From contig JANQEU010000072.1 in NCBI GenBank assembly GCA_028278225.1, forward strand, positions 33,206 to 97,205: a stretch of DNA of 64,000 nucleotides. Reading direction: 5' to 3'. The first letter of the stretch is position 1, and every line of letters starts with the position of its first letter. Shown here one piece after another: positions 34,995 to 45,357 of this stretch. The notes beneath the pieces were generated by a model. That model was not told the origin of the DNA. It saw nothing but the letters and a program-made list of their open reading frames with translations, and made no database searches. A program made the translations under genes and the position numbers. The stretch is from Cyclobacteriaceae bacterium (GTDB lineage: Bacteria > Bacteroidota > Bacteroidia > Cytophagales > Cyclobacteriaceae).

Positions 34995-36269
34995 TTACTT
35001 TCTAAGAATTACTTTTCCGTGGCCAATCATTGTTCGGTCCCTGATGATCAACAGATGATAGGATCCATCCGGTAATTCGCTTAAATCTATAATTGGTCTT
35101 TCATCAGAAAGTTTTTGACTGGTAATTCTCTTTCCGGCGTTGTTGAAAATCCAGAGTTGCAGGTTACCATTTCGATCCCCGGGGTCTATTTCCAGGGTAA
35201 CGACGGAGGAAGTAGGGTTCGGGTAAAATGTCACTGTTTTCTGATTTCCCATTCCCAAAACATCCTCGATGGTAACCTTAAAGAAGGTGAAAAACTTTGC
35301 CAGGTTATCATCCATGGCGTAGATAAAAATGTGAGATTCCCCGGCATCTACGATTTTGTTATTTGCCCGTGATAACTTCAGAATGGTCCCGTTAATTTCA
35401 ACATCGAACTGCGGATTTTCGACTTTATCGAGAACGTAGGTGATTGGGTCATTCTCAGGATCGTAAAAATGCCGGCTAAGATTGATACTCACCGGGTCAA
35501 AATCCCTGGGAAGTACCTGGCCGGGAACCTTTTCTGTCAACCGGGGACTGATATTTTCCGTGCTGATGACCGATACCCGGAATGAGTCCGCTCCCACCGC
35601 CCCCAAGCTGTCGGTCGCAATAATTGAAACACCGTATTCTGTTGGAGGATCCACATCGTACAATGTCACGATGCTCCCCTCCATTCTCACAAGACTTCGG
35701 GCTTCCCAGTCAACCGTAAACGATAGCTCAAAAGGATCTCCCTCCGGATCAATGAAGACATCGGCGACGTCAATCTCATGAAGACCAAAACCGGTCTCCA
35801 ACGTAATGTCCGGTATAGGATTTTCCACCCGTGGCGCTTCATTCACTCCAATTTGCTCGAAAATGACATCAACAGGCTCATTGGTAGCCCCTTCCGAACT
35901 AACGGTAAGTTTAGCAAATCTTACCGTCCTGTCAGGATTAGGCTCGGCCTGAACCAATACGGAATCTGTGCCGATACCTATGTCATTTTTGACGATCTGC
36001 AGCCAGTCACTTTCCTCCGTAGCGAGCCATACAAGATCAGGGCTGCCTACAACTGTCACAAGAAATCCAAATGAATTTTGAGAATCCTCGATCAGCACGG
36101 TATCTGCCGATACGTGGAAAAATGGTAAATTATCAATAACAATGTAGCCTGTACTGTTGCCGTTGTCATCATATGAAATCGAAACGCTCTGAGACCAAAG
36201 CAAGTTTGTGCTGCACATGGCCACAGCCAGCAGCAGGTGCTTCGATATGGCTGACATCTTAGTATTCAT
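34995..36269 (-). CDS. BACON/cadherin-like secreted protein with T9SS sorting domain
   Basis: About 424 residues. A signal peptide (ISKHLLLAVAMCSTNLLWSQ) is followed by a BACON-like Ig domain (WLATEESDWLQIV, VQAEPNPDRTVRFAKLTV and a FEQIG end), then two cadherin/dystroglycan-like repeats (INEAPRV/ISPRLTE starts, DPEGDPF and DPENDPI motifs). It ends in a type A T9SS tail (VTFYPNPTSSVVTLEI to GKVILRK). It is therefore delivered to the surface through T9SS. The ATG at 36269, after an AAGGAG stretch, overlaps the Rhs stop by 11 nt; ATGs at 36257 or 36305 are alternatives. Probably the surface adhesin or anchor component of the cluster. Confidence 0.82.
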   Translation of the reverse strand: MNTKMSAISKHLLLAVAMCSTNLLWSQSVSISYDDNGNSTGYIVIDNLPFFHVSADTVLIEDSQNSFGFLVTVVGSPDLVWLATEESDWLQIVKNDIGIGTDSVLVQAEPNPDRTVRFAKLTVSSEGATNEPVDVIFEQIGVNEAPRVENPIPDITLETGFGLHEIDVADVFIDPEGDPFELSFTVDWEARSLVRMEGSIVTLYDVDPPTEYGVSIIATDSLGAVGADSFRVSVISTENISPRLTEKVPGQVLPRDFDPVSINLSRHFYDPENDPITYVLDKVENPQFDVEINGTILKLSRANNKIVDAGESHIFIYAMDDNLAKFFTFFKVTIEDVLGMGNQKTVTFYPNPTSSVVTLEIDPGDRNGNLQLWIFNNAGKRITSQKLSDERPIIDLSELPDGSYHLLIIRDRTMIGHGKVILRK

Positions 36270-37227
36270 CTCCTTCATAATAACCTTCACGGGCAATATT
36301 TTCAACCTTTGATGTTTGCGGGATCAACAAAAATTTCATGTGATGTTCCGACGCCCAGTTGTTGAACACCTGAACCCATTTATACATGGCACCGGTAAAC
36401 GCTCCCTCCGGAGTGCTCCCGTCAACTTCGATGCGCTCTTCAGTCAGTACATTCGGCGCCTGCTCCGTATCTGTGGTCGTGAAATAACCATAGATCTTTC
36501 TGACAAATTTCCCTGCCTCACTTGCAGGACCCCTGGTGGCCTGTGACCTCCTTCGCACCTCCCTGGATCCCTCCTGTCTCGACTGATTCCTGCTATTGGA
36601 CCAGTCCAGGAATATGGCCTGGGCACTGCTGCTGATCACGCCGTTTGAAAACTTCCCCCCATTAATGGAAGACAGGGTGCCTCCGGCAATAGCCGTAGCG
36701 AAAAGCCTGGTATTCGGGTCTTCGATCATTCCTTTTCCGACCTGGACAGAGGCGGAAAACGCCCCTGACAAGAAGCCTATGCCAAATTCTCCCCCCGAAT
36801 AATCCCTGTAGAGTCCCTGCACCACCCCATTAGCCAATATCTTGCCCAGCATCGGCGAGCCCGGAAGCACAGACGCAAGTCCAATGGACCCGCCCACCAG
36901 AAGTCCCGATATCAGGGCTGTTTTAGTCCCGGCTTTCAGGGCATCACCGACAGACCCCCCGCTAAACAGGGTCGACGATGCCGCAAATCCAAATCCAAAT
37001 GCCGCGGCCGCTCCAATGCTGCTGGCAATAGCTCCGCCGCCCAGGGCAGCGACAATACCCGTTCCAACACCCATGGTTGCTATGCCTACCCCGATGGCGG
37101 CAACGACAATGATGATCTCCTTATTCTTTTCGTAAAATCGCCCCATTTCACGGGCCGCACGGTGCAGTCCCCTGTCAATTTCCTTAAATACCTTCTTGAT
37201 GAACTTGAAAGGATTCAGACTGAAATA
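36259..37227 (-). other. Rhs post-core C-terminal region (322 aa)
   Basis: The part after the DPSG end of the Rhs core. The first ~200 residues are Gly/Ala/Ser-rich and hydrophobic (VGIATMGVGTGIVAALGGGA); the next ~35 are basic (SREVRRRSQATRG); the last ~85 are mixed with no known nuclease or toxin motif. In polymorphic Rhs toxins this is the effector position, so an unknown effector or a structural tail are both possible. Confidence 0.5.
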
Positions 37228-40200
37228 TCCACTGGGGTCAATCAGCGTGAGCGGATTGTTTTTTACGTAGCTGTATCGATTATAATCCTGCAGGTTCTCG
37301 ATGTCCTGAATAAAAGGATCCGGAGAGGTGAAACGGGCCAACATGGGATTATAGATCCTTCCATTCATGTTCACCAGGCTTTGCAGGTCATAATGCTCGT
37401 GGGCACCATAACCCCGAGAAGAATTAGGAGCGCTGAGATCGAATAGATAGCGGCTCCAATCACCCGGGTCGCGCCGCCTGCCCCACGCATCATAGCTGTA
37501 CTCGCGGATCACCTTCCCCTCATCGTTGGTGACGACACTAAGGGAATTGATGTGATCCTTGTGCCAGTACTCTAAGTCACCAGTACCTCCTGTCGGAGAG
37601 GTATAGGTAGCGAATACCCCAGACGGTCCCCTCAGAAAATGAACATCTACCGATTCCCCGTTTTCAAAAACACGTTCAAAGAGATTAGCAACATGATGTC
37701 TCGTTTGGAGAGGTGAACCATGCAAAAAAACCTGTGTCAGGATCCTCTCATTAGCTGCTCCGTATGTCAGGTTTACCTCTGAAGTATCATTTTTAATGCG
37801 TTTGACCTTGTTGAAGGATGTGTACACCAGTTCCAGGTCCAGCAAACCCTGCAATGTCGGATTTGGTTCTTCATTTGAAATCAGGGTTACTGCATGGGGT
37901 TTCGTAGAGGCATACTCGTAAGCACCGATGTCGGATTTGAAGGTAATATTCCCCAGCTTATCATACTGTATTTCCTGAACCTGGCCGTTTCCCAGATCGG
38001 ATTTGAGGAGGCGATTCAACCGGTCATAGGTGAAGATCTCCTGCTGATCAGTCAGCAGGTCTTCCCTGCTCAGTATGTTACCCAGGGCGTCATGACTATA
38101 GTGTAGTCTCTGAATGTCAGTGAAATCCAGGGATGAATTAATCCCTGTAAGGTACCCGGTTACCTCATCGTAAGTCGAGGTAGTGACCACACCATTGCCG
38201 TATTGCTGCTCCGTGATCTGCCCTCGCGCATTGGTGGCAACCAGCTTCCATAAAGATTCGTTGGTATTGCCGTCCTGTATCTCGGTCAGGTAACCGTTTT
38301 CGGTATATACATTCCTGGTATTAAATCCGGTGGGGTATACAATCTTACTTGGGCGACTATTTTCATCGTACGACCTGCGAATCACGTATTCAGCACCATC
38401 GATCACCTTTCGATGTGTGGTCAGGCGACCCAATTCATCATATTCGAATACTTCTTCTGCATCGGTTGAAACGACGCCGGCTATTTTGCCGATCCCACCA
38501 ACTCCTCCATCATAAGTCCAGGTGGTTGTGCCCTCCGCAGTCTTTCTCTCCACTAACCGGTCAAGGTCATCATGCAGATAATCAATGACGTTACCTTTTT
38601 GGTCCGTGACCTGCGTGTGGATACCAAAAGCATTTGTAACATATACTGTCAGGCCAATATCCGGGTCTACATTTTCGATCAGATTCCCCAGAATATCGTA
38701 GGTGTTTACAATCTTATTTCCATCAGGATCAGTGATCCGAATGGGGTTTCCAAAGTTGTCATACTCAAAGGCCAGGATCGAGCCGGCGTCATCCTGGGTG
38801 TTGATGGTGCGTCCCAGTGCATTGACTTCACGGCTGAATACCTGTCCAAGGGGATTGGTGATCGTCAATGATAATCCATTGTAGCTGTAGTTTATGGTCC
38901 TGTCCCCTGGTTGAGTGACCCTGACCAGTCTGGAAATATTGTCGTACTGGTAGTCATTCCAATTGATTGGCTCGCCATCGAAATAAGGTTCCGATTCCCT
39001 TACAAGGTTACCCTTCTGATCATATTCTTTGTCGATAAATATCCAGGTGTTGTCAAAGGCAACCTTAGCCGACCGGACCTCCCTGTCAAGAAGATCAAAG
39101 TAGGTGATGTCGGTAGGAGACGCCGTAGATCGATTTTCGATCTTATAAACCGCATTTTCCGGACAATCCGTATCACACCAGCCAAATGATCTGGTTGCGG
39201 TGGTACCGTCAGCACGCGTTTCACCAATTTTTCTGCCAAAGTCGTCGTACTCCCATGTTGTAACCAGGTTGTTGGGCCCCTCAATCGAGATGACATTCCC
39301 CCAGATCATGTCGTATTCGCGCTTAACCACATGACCCAAAGGGTTCACTTCCTCGAGTACAAATCTTCCGGAAAGGTCATAAGACCACGTTGTCGTCCTG
39401 ACGGAATTGCTCCCGCCGTCGAAACCTTCCCGGGCCATGGTGACCCTGTTGCCGAAGTGATCATAGGTATAGGACGTACTTAACCGGAGCTGATTATTTT
39501 CAGGTTCAATGATCTCTTTGGTCAGCAATCCTGCAATATCATATTCGAATTCAGAAGTTCTTCTAGTAAATGATCCCCCCGGGGATTTCCGGAAATACTC
39601 GAGTTTTGTCAGCCTCCCCAGGATCCAGTTTTGCGTGGCATTGGTGTAAGTGGAGACAACGGAATCTACATGGCCCTCTCCATAGTCCTTAACCATGATG
39701 GTGGTGTTGCCATGATCATCATATTCGTACCGCTCTGAAATTTCCTTCAGAAAGCTTCCGTCAGTATCGTAGTGGGTCGTTTTCTTCTCCCTGACGTTTG
39801 CATTGTAAGAATAGTGGTTTGTTTCGGCAAAGTGCGAAAGTTTCAGAAACTCACGCTGATAGATCGTCTCTTTAAGTAAGGTTGATCCGATAAATTGTTT
39901 TTCACTCAGCAAATCAAACCCAAAGGATTGTGATCCCGACCGGTCATAGTTGGCCTCATTGATAACTCCTGTTGTATGGTCTGTTATTGAAATTTTTGAA
40001 AAGCCCCGAAATCCCCGCCCCCGGAGATTGAATTTTGCTCCTTCATATAAATAGGAAAATTGGTTAGTCCCACCCACTCCGTTCGTGACATAGTACCCGC
40101 TTACGACTTCCAGGGCTCCAATGAAGTCGATTGACGGGTAGATGCCATCCGTGAATTTTTTGTAAACAAACGGATTGGTCAGCCTCGCATAGGAAATAAC

Positions 40201-42390
40201 GATACGATATCCGCTGCCTTCCGTAATAGCCGTTATTTTATTTAAGTTCCGGTTAACCCCCAGGTAAATATTACTGTTCCCAAGGCCGTCATACCACAGC
40301 GGACTGGAAAAGCCGTTTCCTCCCCAATCACCAAAAACCAGACCCTTTCCTCCCCGGATACCCTGGGCTCCAATGGTCAGTAAGGATGCCTCAAATTCCA
40401 GGTCAATACCTGGCAGAAGACTGGAAAAGCCCTGGTTTTCATACCATGTATTATCCCCTGTTGCCTTGTCGTATACGATCAGGTCATCCCAGTTATCACC
40501 GGTCCAGTTGATGCTAATGACGGATACTTCGGGTTTGGCAAGTAATTCGGGTGCGATAATATTCTCTTTGGGCTCGAAACTCTTGTCTACAAGGATCCTG
40601 TTTTCACCGGTGGTTCTTGAAAACCAAAAAAGATCCAGCCTCCCATTGCCTGAAAAATCGCCAAAAACCAGTTCGCCATCTTTGATGTGATCAGGAAAAT
40701 ATTGGCTTTGAGAAACTTTGAATATTCCCTGAGAGAAGTCAATTGCAATTACGCTATTCTTACCGGTGGACTTTTCGTACAACATTACATCGGTAATGCC
40801 ATCGGAATTAAAATCCTGAAAAACAGGTGTTAGCGTACTATTCGAAAAATCCTTGGTCACACTCCCATCTACAATTTTCAAAACCTGAAATCCCACAGGG
40901 ATCTGTTCAAAGCCGGGAGAAAACGCTGTCCCTTCACTACGATACCACTTCTCCTGGCTATTCGGACCTATCCAGGAAAAATCCGTGCGCCCGTCACCAT
41001 CCCAGTCACCCGGAAATATGACGCCGTCTTTCAATGTTCCGGCTGCTACCACATTGGCGTACTCTACGAAACCAGGTACATCCTGATAATTTTGGTTAAT
41101 AAACCACCGATTTTCCCCCGTTTCCAGATCATACCAAAACAGATCGGGGTAGCCGTCCCCGTTTAATTCACAGGTGAAAAGCCCGGTACCGCCCTGGATG
41201 CTGCTGTTGCTTAAAGCATAACCGGCTTCTTCATCAAAGTCGTTTTGCTGATTGTTGATCATCCACAGGTTGGTTCCGGTGGATTTATCGTAAAGCAGGA
41301 TATCGCTATACCCGTCCTGGTTCCAGTCGGAAGGGATCGCCGCTACATCGGTGAAACCGGATTGGATCAGTTTTGCGGGTAAATTCAAGACTTCAATACC
41401 GGCATTTCCCACCCACTGAAATGTGGTACTGTTAAGGGTGGCGCCATTCATGCCCTTTTCTGTGACGGAAGACAGGTAGGATCTTTCCCCTTGCAAATAT
41501 TCAAATTCATACTCCTTGACAACTTCACCTGAGGACTTTATGGTGATCCGTTTCAGTCTTTGGTCTATTTTGATATCCACCAGAAGTACCTCCATAAAAA
41601 CCGGGTCCGGTCGTGGTTCATATTCGAATTCCACCACATTAACCGGATCCAACCCCGCCCCCTGATTGCTGGTATAAAGTATTTTGGTGGGATAAATGCT
41701 GCCTATCGAAACGCCCGTGACATTGTCCGTTTTGTCATATTCATATAGTATTGTATTCCCCTTGGTATCATTTATTTTGTCAAGCCACCATGAAACTGCC
41801 GGGACCACCTCTGAACAAGGGGGATCAAAACAATAGGTTCCTGTAAGTTCCCAACCTAACCTCGAATCTTCGGTTCGGCCATATTCATAGGTAAGCCCTG
41901 ACTTGGTCTTAACTTCAAAAAAATCAAGTTCGTTAAACGTGTTGAAGTAAATGGTTCGTGAGTGATCATTGATCTCCTTACGGTAATGGGTAAAATCTTC
42001 CCCATATTTGGAGCCCACGGAAAGCACCAGGCGCTCACCGTCCATGGAAAACCTGTTGTCTTCGGCGATTACACCGTACCCCTTGAACCCATCCTGATCA
42101 TGGGTGGCCATCTCCCTGGTGATATTTGAGATCCCGGTCAATGACCAGCCTACACCCAAAATACCATCATTGCCAAAGCTGCTGTATGAAAGGGCAAGCT
42201 CCGGTTGTATGCCACCACTGCCCGGAGGTACCTGCAAGGGAATTTGGTAAGTGGCCGAACCGGATTCGGTAACACTGAACTGGCCGCTGGTAAACCCAAA
42301 ATCAGTGCCCTGAGCTTTGATCCAAAGAGGAATAAGGATTGATATCCAAACCAGCAGATGGCTGAAAACAGGTCGGCGTTCAACTCTCAT
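36259..42390 (-). CDS. Giant secreted SpvB/VCBS/Rhs-repeat protein
   Basis: About 2043 residues from the ATG at 42390, chosen because it begins a clean signal peptide (MRVERRPVFSHLLVWISILI, cut near KAQG); the open frame extends 43 codons further. Order: SpvB-like N-terminus (FTSGQFSVTESGSATYQIPL, LSYSSFGNDGILGVGW); at least six VCBS/FG-GAP units with DxNxDG and YDKSTGTN-type motifs (~350-760); many YD/Rhs repeats (YDxxGN); the Rhs core (NGRIYNPMLARFTSPDPF, NRYSYVKNNPLTLIDPSG); then a 322-residue variable C-terminus with a Gly/Ala hydrophobic region and a charged tail ending GYYEGDEY. The architecture combines TcB- and TcC-like halves of Tc toxins in one chain. No immunity gene is recognised. 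Confidence 0.9.
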   Translation of the reverse strand: MRVERRPVFSHLLVWISILIPLWIKAQGTDFGFTSGQFSVTESGSATYQIPLQVPPGSGGIQPELALSYSSFGNDGILGVGWSLTGISNITREMATHDQDGFKGYGVIAEDNRFSMDGERLVLSVGSKYGEDFTHYRKEINDHSRTIYFNTFNELDFFEVKTKSGLTYEYGRTEDSRLGWELTGTYCFDPPCSEVVPAVSWWLDKINDTKGNTILYEYDKTDNVTGVSIGSIYPTKILYTSNQGAGLDPVNVVEFEYEPRPDPVFMEVLLVDIKIDQRLKRITIKSSGEVVKEYEFEYLQGERSYLSSVTEKGMNGATLNSTTFQWVGNAGIEVLNLPAKLIQSGFTDVAAIPSDWNQDGYSDILLYDKSTGTNLWMINNQQNDFDEEAGYALSNSSIQGGTGLFTCELNGDGYPDLFWYDLETGENRWFINQNYQDVPGFVEYANVVAAGTLKDGVIFPGDWDGDGRTDFSWIGPNSQEKWYRSEGTAFSPGFEQIPVGFQVLKIVDGSVTKDFSNSTLTPVFQDFNSDGITDVMLYEKSTGKNSVIAIDFSQGIFKVSQSQYFPDHIKDGELVFGDFSGNGRLDLFWFSRTTGENRILVDKSFEPKENIIAPELLAKPEVSVISINWTGDNWDDLIVYDKATGDNTWYENQGFSSLLPGIDLEFEASLLTIGAQGIRGGKGLVFGDWGGNGFSSPLWYDGLGNSNIYLGVNRNLNKITAITEGSGYRIVISYARLTNPFVYKKFTDGIYPSIDFIGALEVVSGYYVTNGVGGTNQFSYLYEGAKFNLRGRGFRGFSKISITDHTTGVINEANYDRSGSQSFGFDLLSEKQFIGSTLLKETIYQREFLKLSHFAETNHYSYNANVREKKTTHYDTDGSFLKEISERYEYDDHGNTTIMVKDYGEGHVDSVVSTYTNATQNWILGRLTKLEYFRKSPGGSFTRRTSEFEYDIAGLLTKEIIEPENNQLRLSTSYTYDHFGNRVTMAREGFDGGSNSVRTTTWSYDLSGRFVLEEVNPLGHVVKREYDMIWGNVISIEGPNNLVTTWEYDDFGRKIGETRADGTTATRSFGWCDTDCPENAVYKIENRSTASPTDITYFDLLDREVRSAKVAFDNTWIFIDKEYDQKGNLVRESEPYFDGEPINWNDYQYDNISRLVRVTQPGDRTINYSYNGLSLTITNPLGQVFSREVNALGRTINTQDDAGSILAFEYDNFGNPIRITDPDGNKIVNTYDILGNLIENVDPDIGLTVYVTNAFGIHTQVTDQKGNVIDYLHDDLDRLVERKTAEGTTTWTYDGGVGGIGKIAGVVSTDAEEVFEYDELGRLTTHRKVIDGAEYVIRRSYDENSRPSKIVYPTGFNTRNVYTENGYLTEIQDGNTNESLWKLVATNARGQITEQQYGNGVVTTSTYDEVTGYLTGINSSLDFTDIQRLHYSHDALGNILSREDLLTDQQEIFTYDRLNRLLKSDLGNGQVQEIQYDKLGNITFKSDIGAYEYASTKPHAVTLISNEEPNPTLQGLLDLELVYTSFNKVKRIKNDTSEVNLTYGAANERILTQVFLHGSPLQTRHHVANLFERVFENGESVDVHFLRGPSGVFATYTSPTGGTGDLEYWHKDHINSLSVVTNDEGKVIREYSYDAWGRRRDPGDWSRYLFDLSAPNSSRGYGAHEHYDLQSLVNMNGRIYNPMLARFTSPDPFIQDIENLQDYNRYSYVKNNPLTLIDPSGYFSLNPFKFIKKVFKEIDRGLHRAAREMGRFYEKNKEIIIVVAAIGVGIATMGVGTGIVAALGGGAIASSIGAAAAFGFGFAASSTLFSGGSVGDALKAGTKTALISGLLVGGSIGLASVLPGSPMLGKILANGVVQGLYRDYSGGEFGIGFLSGAFSASVQVGKGMIEDPNTRLFATAIAGGTLSSINGGKFSNGVISSSAQAIFLDWSNSRNQSRQEGSREVRRRSQATRGPASEAGKFVRKIYGYFTTTDTEQAPNVLTEERIEVDGSTPEGAFTGAMYKWVQVFNNWASEHHMKFLLIPQTSKVENIAREGYYEGDEY

Positions 42391-42875
42391 AAGTAGGTAC
42401 AGTCTTCTTAATGATAAAGATAGACATTGCCCGATTCCCTGAAAATACCTGAAATTAGGTATTTTGTCTATCCTGAAACCGGGTTGCTCATCATCGAAGC
42501 TTAAACCCGGATCTGTCATTAGCCTTTCTATTCCAGGCTTGAACTACTTCAAAATCAACCACTTAACATGCCATTAACACATCACTGTGCCTCACCTTTC
42601 GAGGCTTCGCACCTCAAGGTGACCAAAACGGATGGACTTGTCAGTCTGAGGAGCGAAGCGTCTCGAAGACTGACATTCCCAAACCCCCCAATCAAAAAAC
42701 TCTGAATTAAACCTTCATTACAGAATTCTAATCATAATCCGGGTTAAAAGCCGGTAGCCGGATGAAAATACTCCTGATACCTGGATGATCAGCTTATTTT
42801 AACAGCATTCCGGCAACAACGGTAATGAAAAGGTTTATCAACAAAATGTCCAAAGTAGTTCGTGTTTACCCCTTT
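42391..42875. other. 485-nt intergenic region upstream of the Rhs cluster
   Basis: No supported gene. It must hold the promoter of the Rhs cluster; no exact TAnnTTTG box was found. It contains the paired hairpin repeat at 42593-42674, which may also terminate the permease transcript that ends at 42876 (minus). Confidence 0.4.
42593..42674. repeat. REP-like pair of hairpins
   Basis: Two adjacent stem-loops: CACCTT...GAGG / CCTC-AAGGTG (42593-42621) and GTCAGTCT-GAG / CTC-GA-AGACTGAC (42640-42674). Both loops carry a CGAAGCG or CTTCGC core, similar in style to the GAAGCGTAGCGG core of the repeats near 46-47 kb. This looks like a dispersed palindromic repeat family. Confidence 0.55.
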
Positions 42876-45257
42876 TCACTCATCCCTTAGCGATTCGACG
42901 GGATTGGCATGGGCCGCCCGTACTATGATCGAACCTGTGGTCAGTAATCCGATCAGGATAATGCTGATAGCCGATATGATGACAGGTATCAGCCCTACGG
43001 CAACATGCAACGCGTATATCTCATCCAGTAACGCTGATGTCAGGAAATATCCGCCGACGGAACCAATTAAGGCCGCCACCAGCAGAATAACGGAGAATTC
43101 ACGACTGAGAAGGGTGATCATATGGCTTACCGTTGCTCCCAGCGCTTTACGTATTCCGATTTCCTTTGTACGCTTCTCTATGTTGAGTGAGGCAATGGCG
43201 AAGATCCCGGACATGGATAGCAATCCGCCAAGGATCGTAAGGAAAATGAAGATCTTTTTCAGATTGGTGTTGGTTTGCCGCAATCCACCAAGTGTCAGGT
43301 CTTCCTGGTAGTTGCATTCAAAGGGCTTGGCGGGAAATTCTTCTTTCCAGACGGTCTCGAGGTATGACCTTATCTCTTCCCTGTCCCCGAGGTCTCCCTT
43401 GACCAGCATCATCTGGTATTCGTTTCTCTTGGAAGCATAAAAAACGAACGGCTCGGGCTCTTCCGACCTGAATACATTATCCACGTGATTCTTCACAATT
43501 CCTACAATCCTCCTTTTTTCACCCCTGACATCCACCTGGGTGTTGAGGGGATCTTTAAGGTCGGTTTTTTCCAGGAAGGCTTCATTGACAATGATGGATT
43601 GAAATTCATCCGTAGTATTCTCAACATTAATAAAGCGACCTTCCAGCAGGGTGAGTCCCATGGTCTCAAAGAAGTTTTTCCCGATCTCAATGTGTTGAAC
43701 CTGGTATTCCGTAGTATCGATAGAAACCGGAAACGGGTAACTGCTCAGGCCAAGCTGATGATGCGTGATTGAAGTATGGGTGATCTTTGGATTGGATAAA
43801 GCCCTGCTCTCCAGTATTTTATATTCCTGCTCATCCTGGATCGGGATCGTCAGGACGTTCTTCATGTCAAATCCATAATCTATTGCTTCCTGGTATTTTG
43901 TGTTTTGAATAAACACCAGTCCATTGACCAGTACAATGACGGATATTGCAAACTGGGCGCCCACCAGGGTCCTGGTAAACATGTTGGTGCCCTTGATCTT
44001 GACATTGCCTTTCAAAAGTGCAACCGGTTCGTACCTGCTGTTTGTCAATGCCGGATATAATCCGGCCAGCAGTGAGGCCAGGAAAATCAAAATTAGCAGT
44101 GCTACTACGAGATTGACACCATTCAGGTCTGCCATCCCGTACTGCAGATTCCACATATTCGCAAATTCGGTGACGATAAAGCGTGAAATCAAATAGCCTA
44201 CTCCCAGCGAAAGCAATATGGTCAGAAACATCTCCAGGAGGAACTGGAAGACGATTTGCGGCCGGGAAGCACCGATAACTTTTCTTACCCCAACCTCTTT
44301 TAATCTGCGGGCGGTAATTGCAAAAGAGGTATTTGTAAGGTTGAAACAAGCAATTAGGAGTATCATCAACGCCATTACGGTGAATATTACCAATGGCATC
44401 ATATTTATCCGGATATTCAATTGACTCCACATGACATCATCGTAGCTGGTTGGTTCTTTAAATGCCTCAAGGTGATAAGAGGTCACATTCATATCCGGTT
44501 TCATTTTATTTCGCAATGGAATGTATTGTGCAAGCAGCTGCGTGTAGGAGTACGCGTCTTCCGGATTCTTTAGTTTGACCAAAAGTGACGGATCCCTCCA
44601 GTCACCCCAGTCAGATTCGGAAAGATTGTATATATCCATGAAGTTTTCGATCCGCATCATCATATTGAAAACCATGGAGCTGTTCAGCGGGATCCTGTCA
44701 ATAACTGCGCCGACCACCACATTGATCTCCTTTTGATTGACAAAATTCATGGTCAGCACCTGGCCTATCGGATTGTCATCACCAAAAAATTTAGCGGATG
44801 TTTCAGCGTCTAGAATTACGGTATTGACCTTTTTGAAGGACTCGAAAGATCCTTTCAGGAGGGGGTACTCAAACAGCTCGAAGAAGGTGCTGTCCGCAAA
44901 TACGATGGACTCGTTGAAAGCATTATCCCCAAACCTCACAAAGCCTCCGTCATAGATGTACCGCGTGAAGCTTTCAATGCCGGCCAGGTCGTTGACCATG
45001 GCAGGGCCCATACTGATCGGGGCGTTTATAAACTGACCTGCTTCTCCATCCGGAGGCAGAAAGGTTGTGTGGACCCGGAATATGTCTTTGACATCCCTGT
45101 CGTCATAATAATTGTCAAATTCCAGGTTAAAGGCTAATAATAAATACGCTGTGATACAGCAGGCAAGGGCAACACCCAAACCAAACGTGTTGATTAAGAC
45201 GTAACTTTTATTTTTCAGAAGGTTTCTGACAGCTACATGGAGAAAGTTTTTCAACAT
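42876..45257 (-). CDS. FtsX/MacB-like ABC transporter permease (2)
   Basis: About 793 residues from the ATG at 45257, which gives the classic Cytophagales N-terminus MLKNFLHVAVRNLLKNKSYV. It has TM1, a MacB_PCD-like periplasmic domain, a central three-TM FtsX block with RRLKEVGVRKVIGA, a second periplasmic domain, and a terminal FtsX block with EKRTKEIGIRKALGA, ending ANPVESLRDE. It is paralogous in layout to the permease at 25880-28366. No ATPase partner is adjacent. Confidence 0.9.
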   Translation of the reverse strand: MLKNFLHVAVRNLLKNKSYVLINTFGLGVALACCITAYLLLAFNLEFDNYYDDRDVKDIFRVHTTFLPPDGEAGQFINAPISMGPAMVNDLAGIESFTRYIYDGGFVRFGDNAFNESIVFADSTFFELFEYPLLKGSFESFKKVNTVILDAETSAKFFGDDNPIGQVLTMNFVNQKEINVVVGAVIDRIPLNSSMVFNMMMRIENFMDIYNLSESDWGDWRDPSLLVKLKNPEDAYSYTQLLAQYIPLRNKMKPDMNVTSYHLEAFKEPTSYDDVMWSQLNIRINMMPLVIFTVMALMILLIACFNLTNTSFAITARRLKEVGVRKVIGASRPQIVFQFLLEMFLTILLSLGVGYLISRFIVTEFANMWNLQYGMADLNGVNLVVALLILIFLASLLAGLYPALTNSRYEPVALLKGNVKIKGTNMFTRTLVGAQFAISVIVLVNGLVFIQNTKYQEAIDYGFDMKNVLTIPIQDEQEYKILESRALSNPKITHTSITHHQLGLSSYPFPVSIDTTEYQVQHIEIGKNFFETMGLTLLEGRFINVENTTDEFQSIIVNEAFLEKTDLKDPLNTQVDVRGEKRRIVGIVKNHVDNVFRSEEPEPFVFYASKRNEYQMMLVKGDLGDREEIRSYLETVWKEEFPAKPFECNYQEDLTLGGLRQTNTNLKKIFIFLTILGGLLSMSGIFAIASLNIEKRTKEIGIRKALGATVSHMITLLSREFSVILLVAALIGSVGGYFLTSALLDEIYALHVAVGLIPVIISAISIILIGLLTTGSIIVRAAHANPVESLRDE

Positions 45258-45357
45258 GGTGAAAGTTTTTAATGATTCTGACCTGATAATGTTAACGGCT
45301 TGCAAACAGTGGTGGTGTCATCCGCAGGTAAAAGAATGTCATTAAATGTCAATGCAA

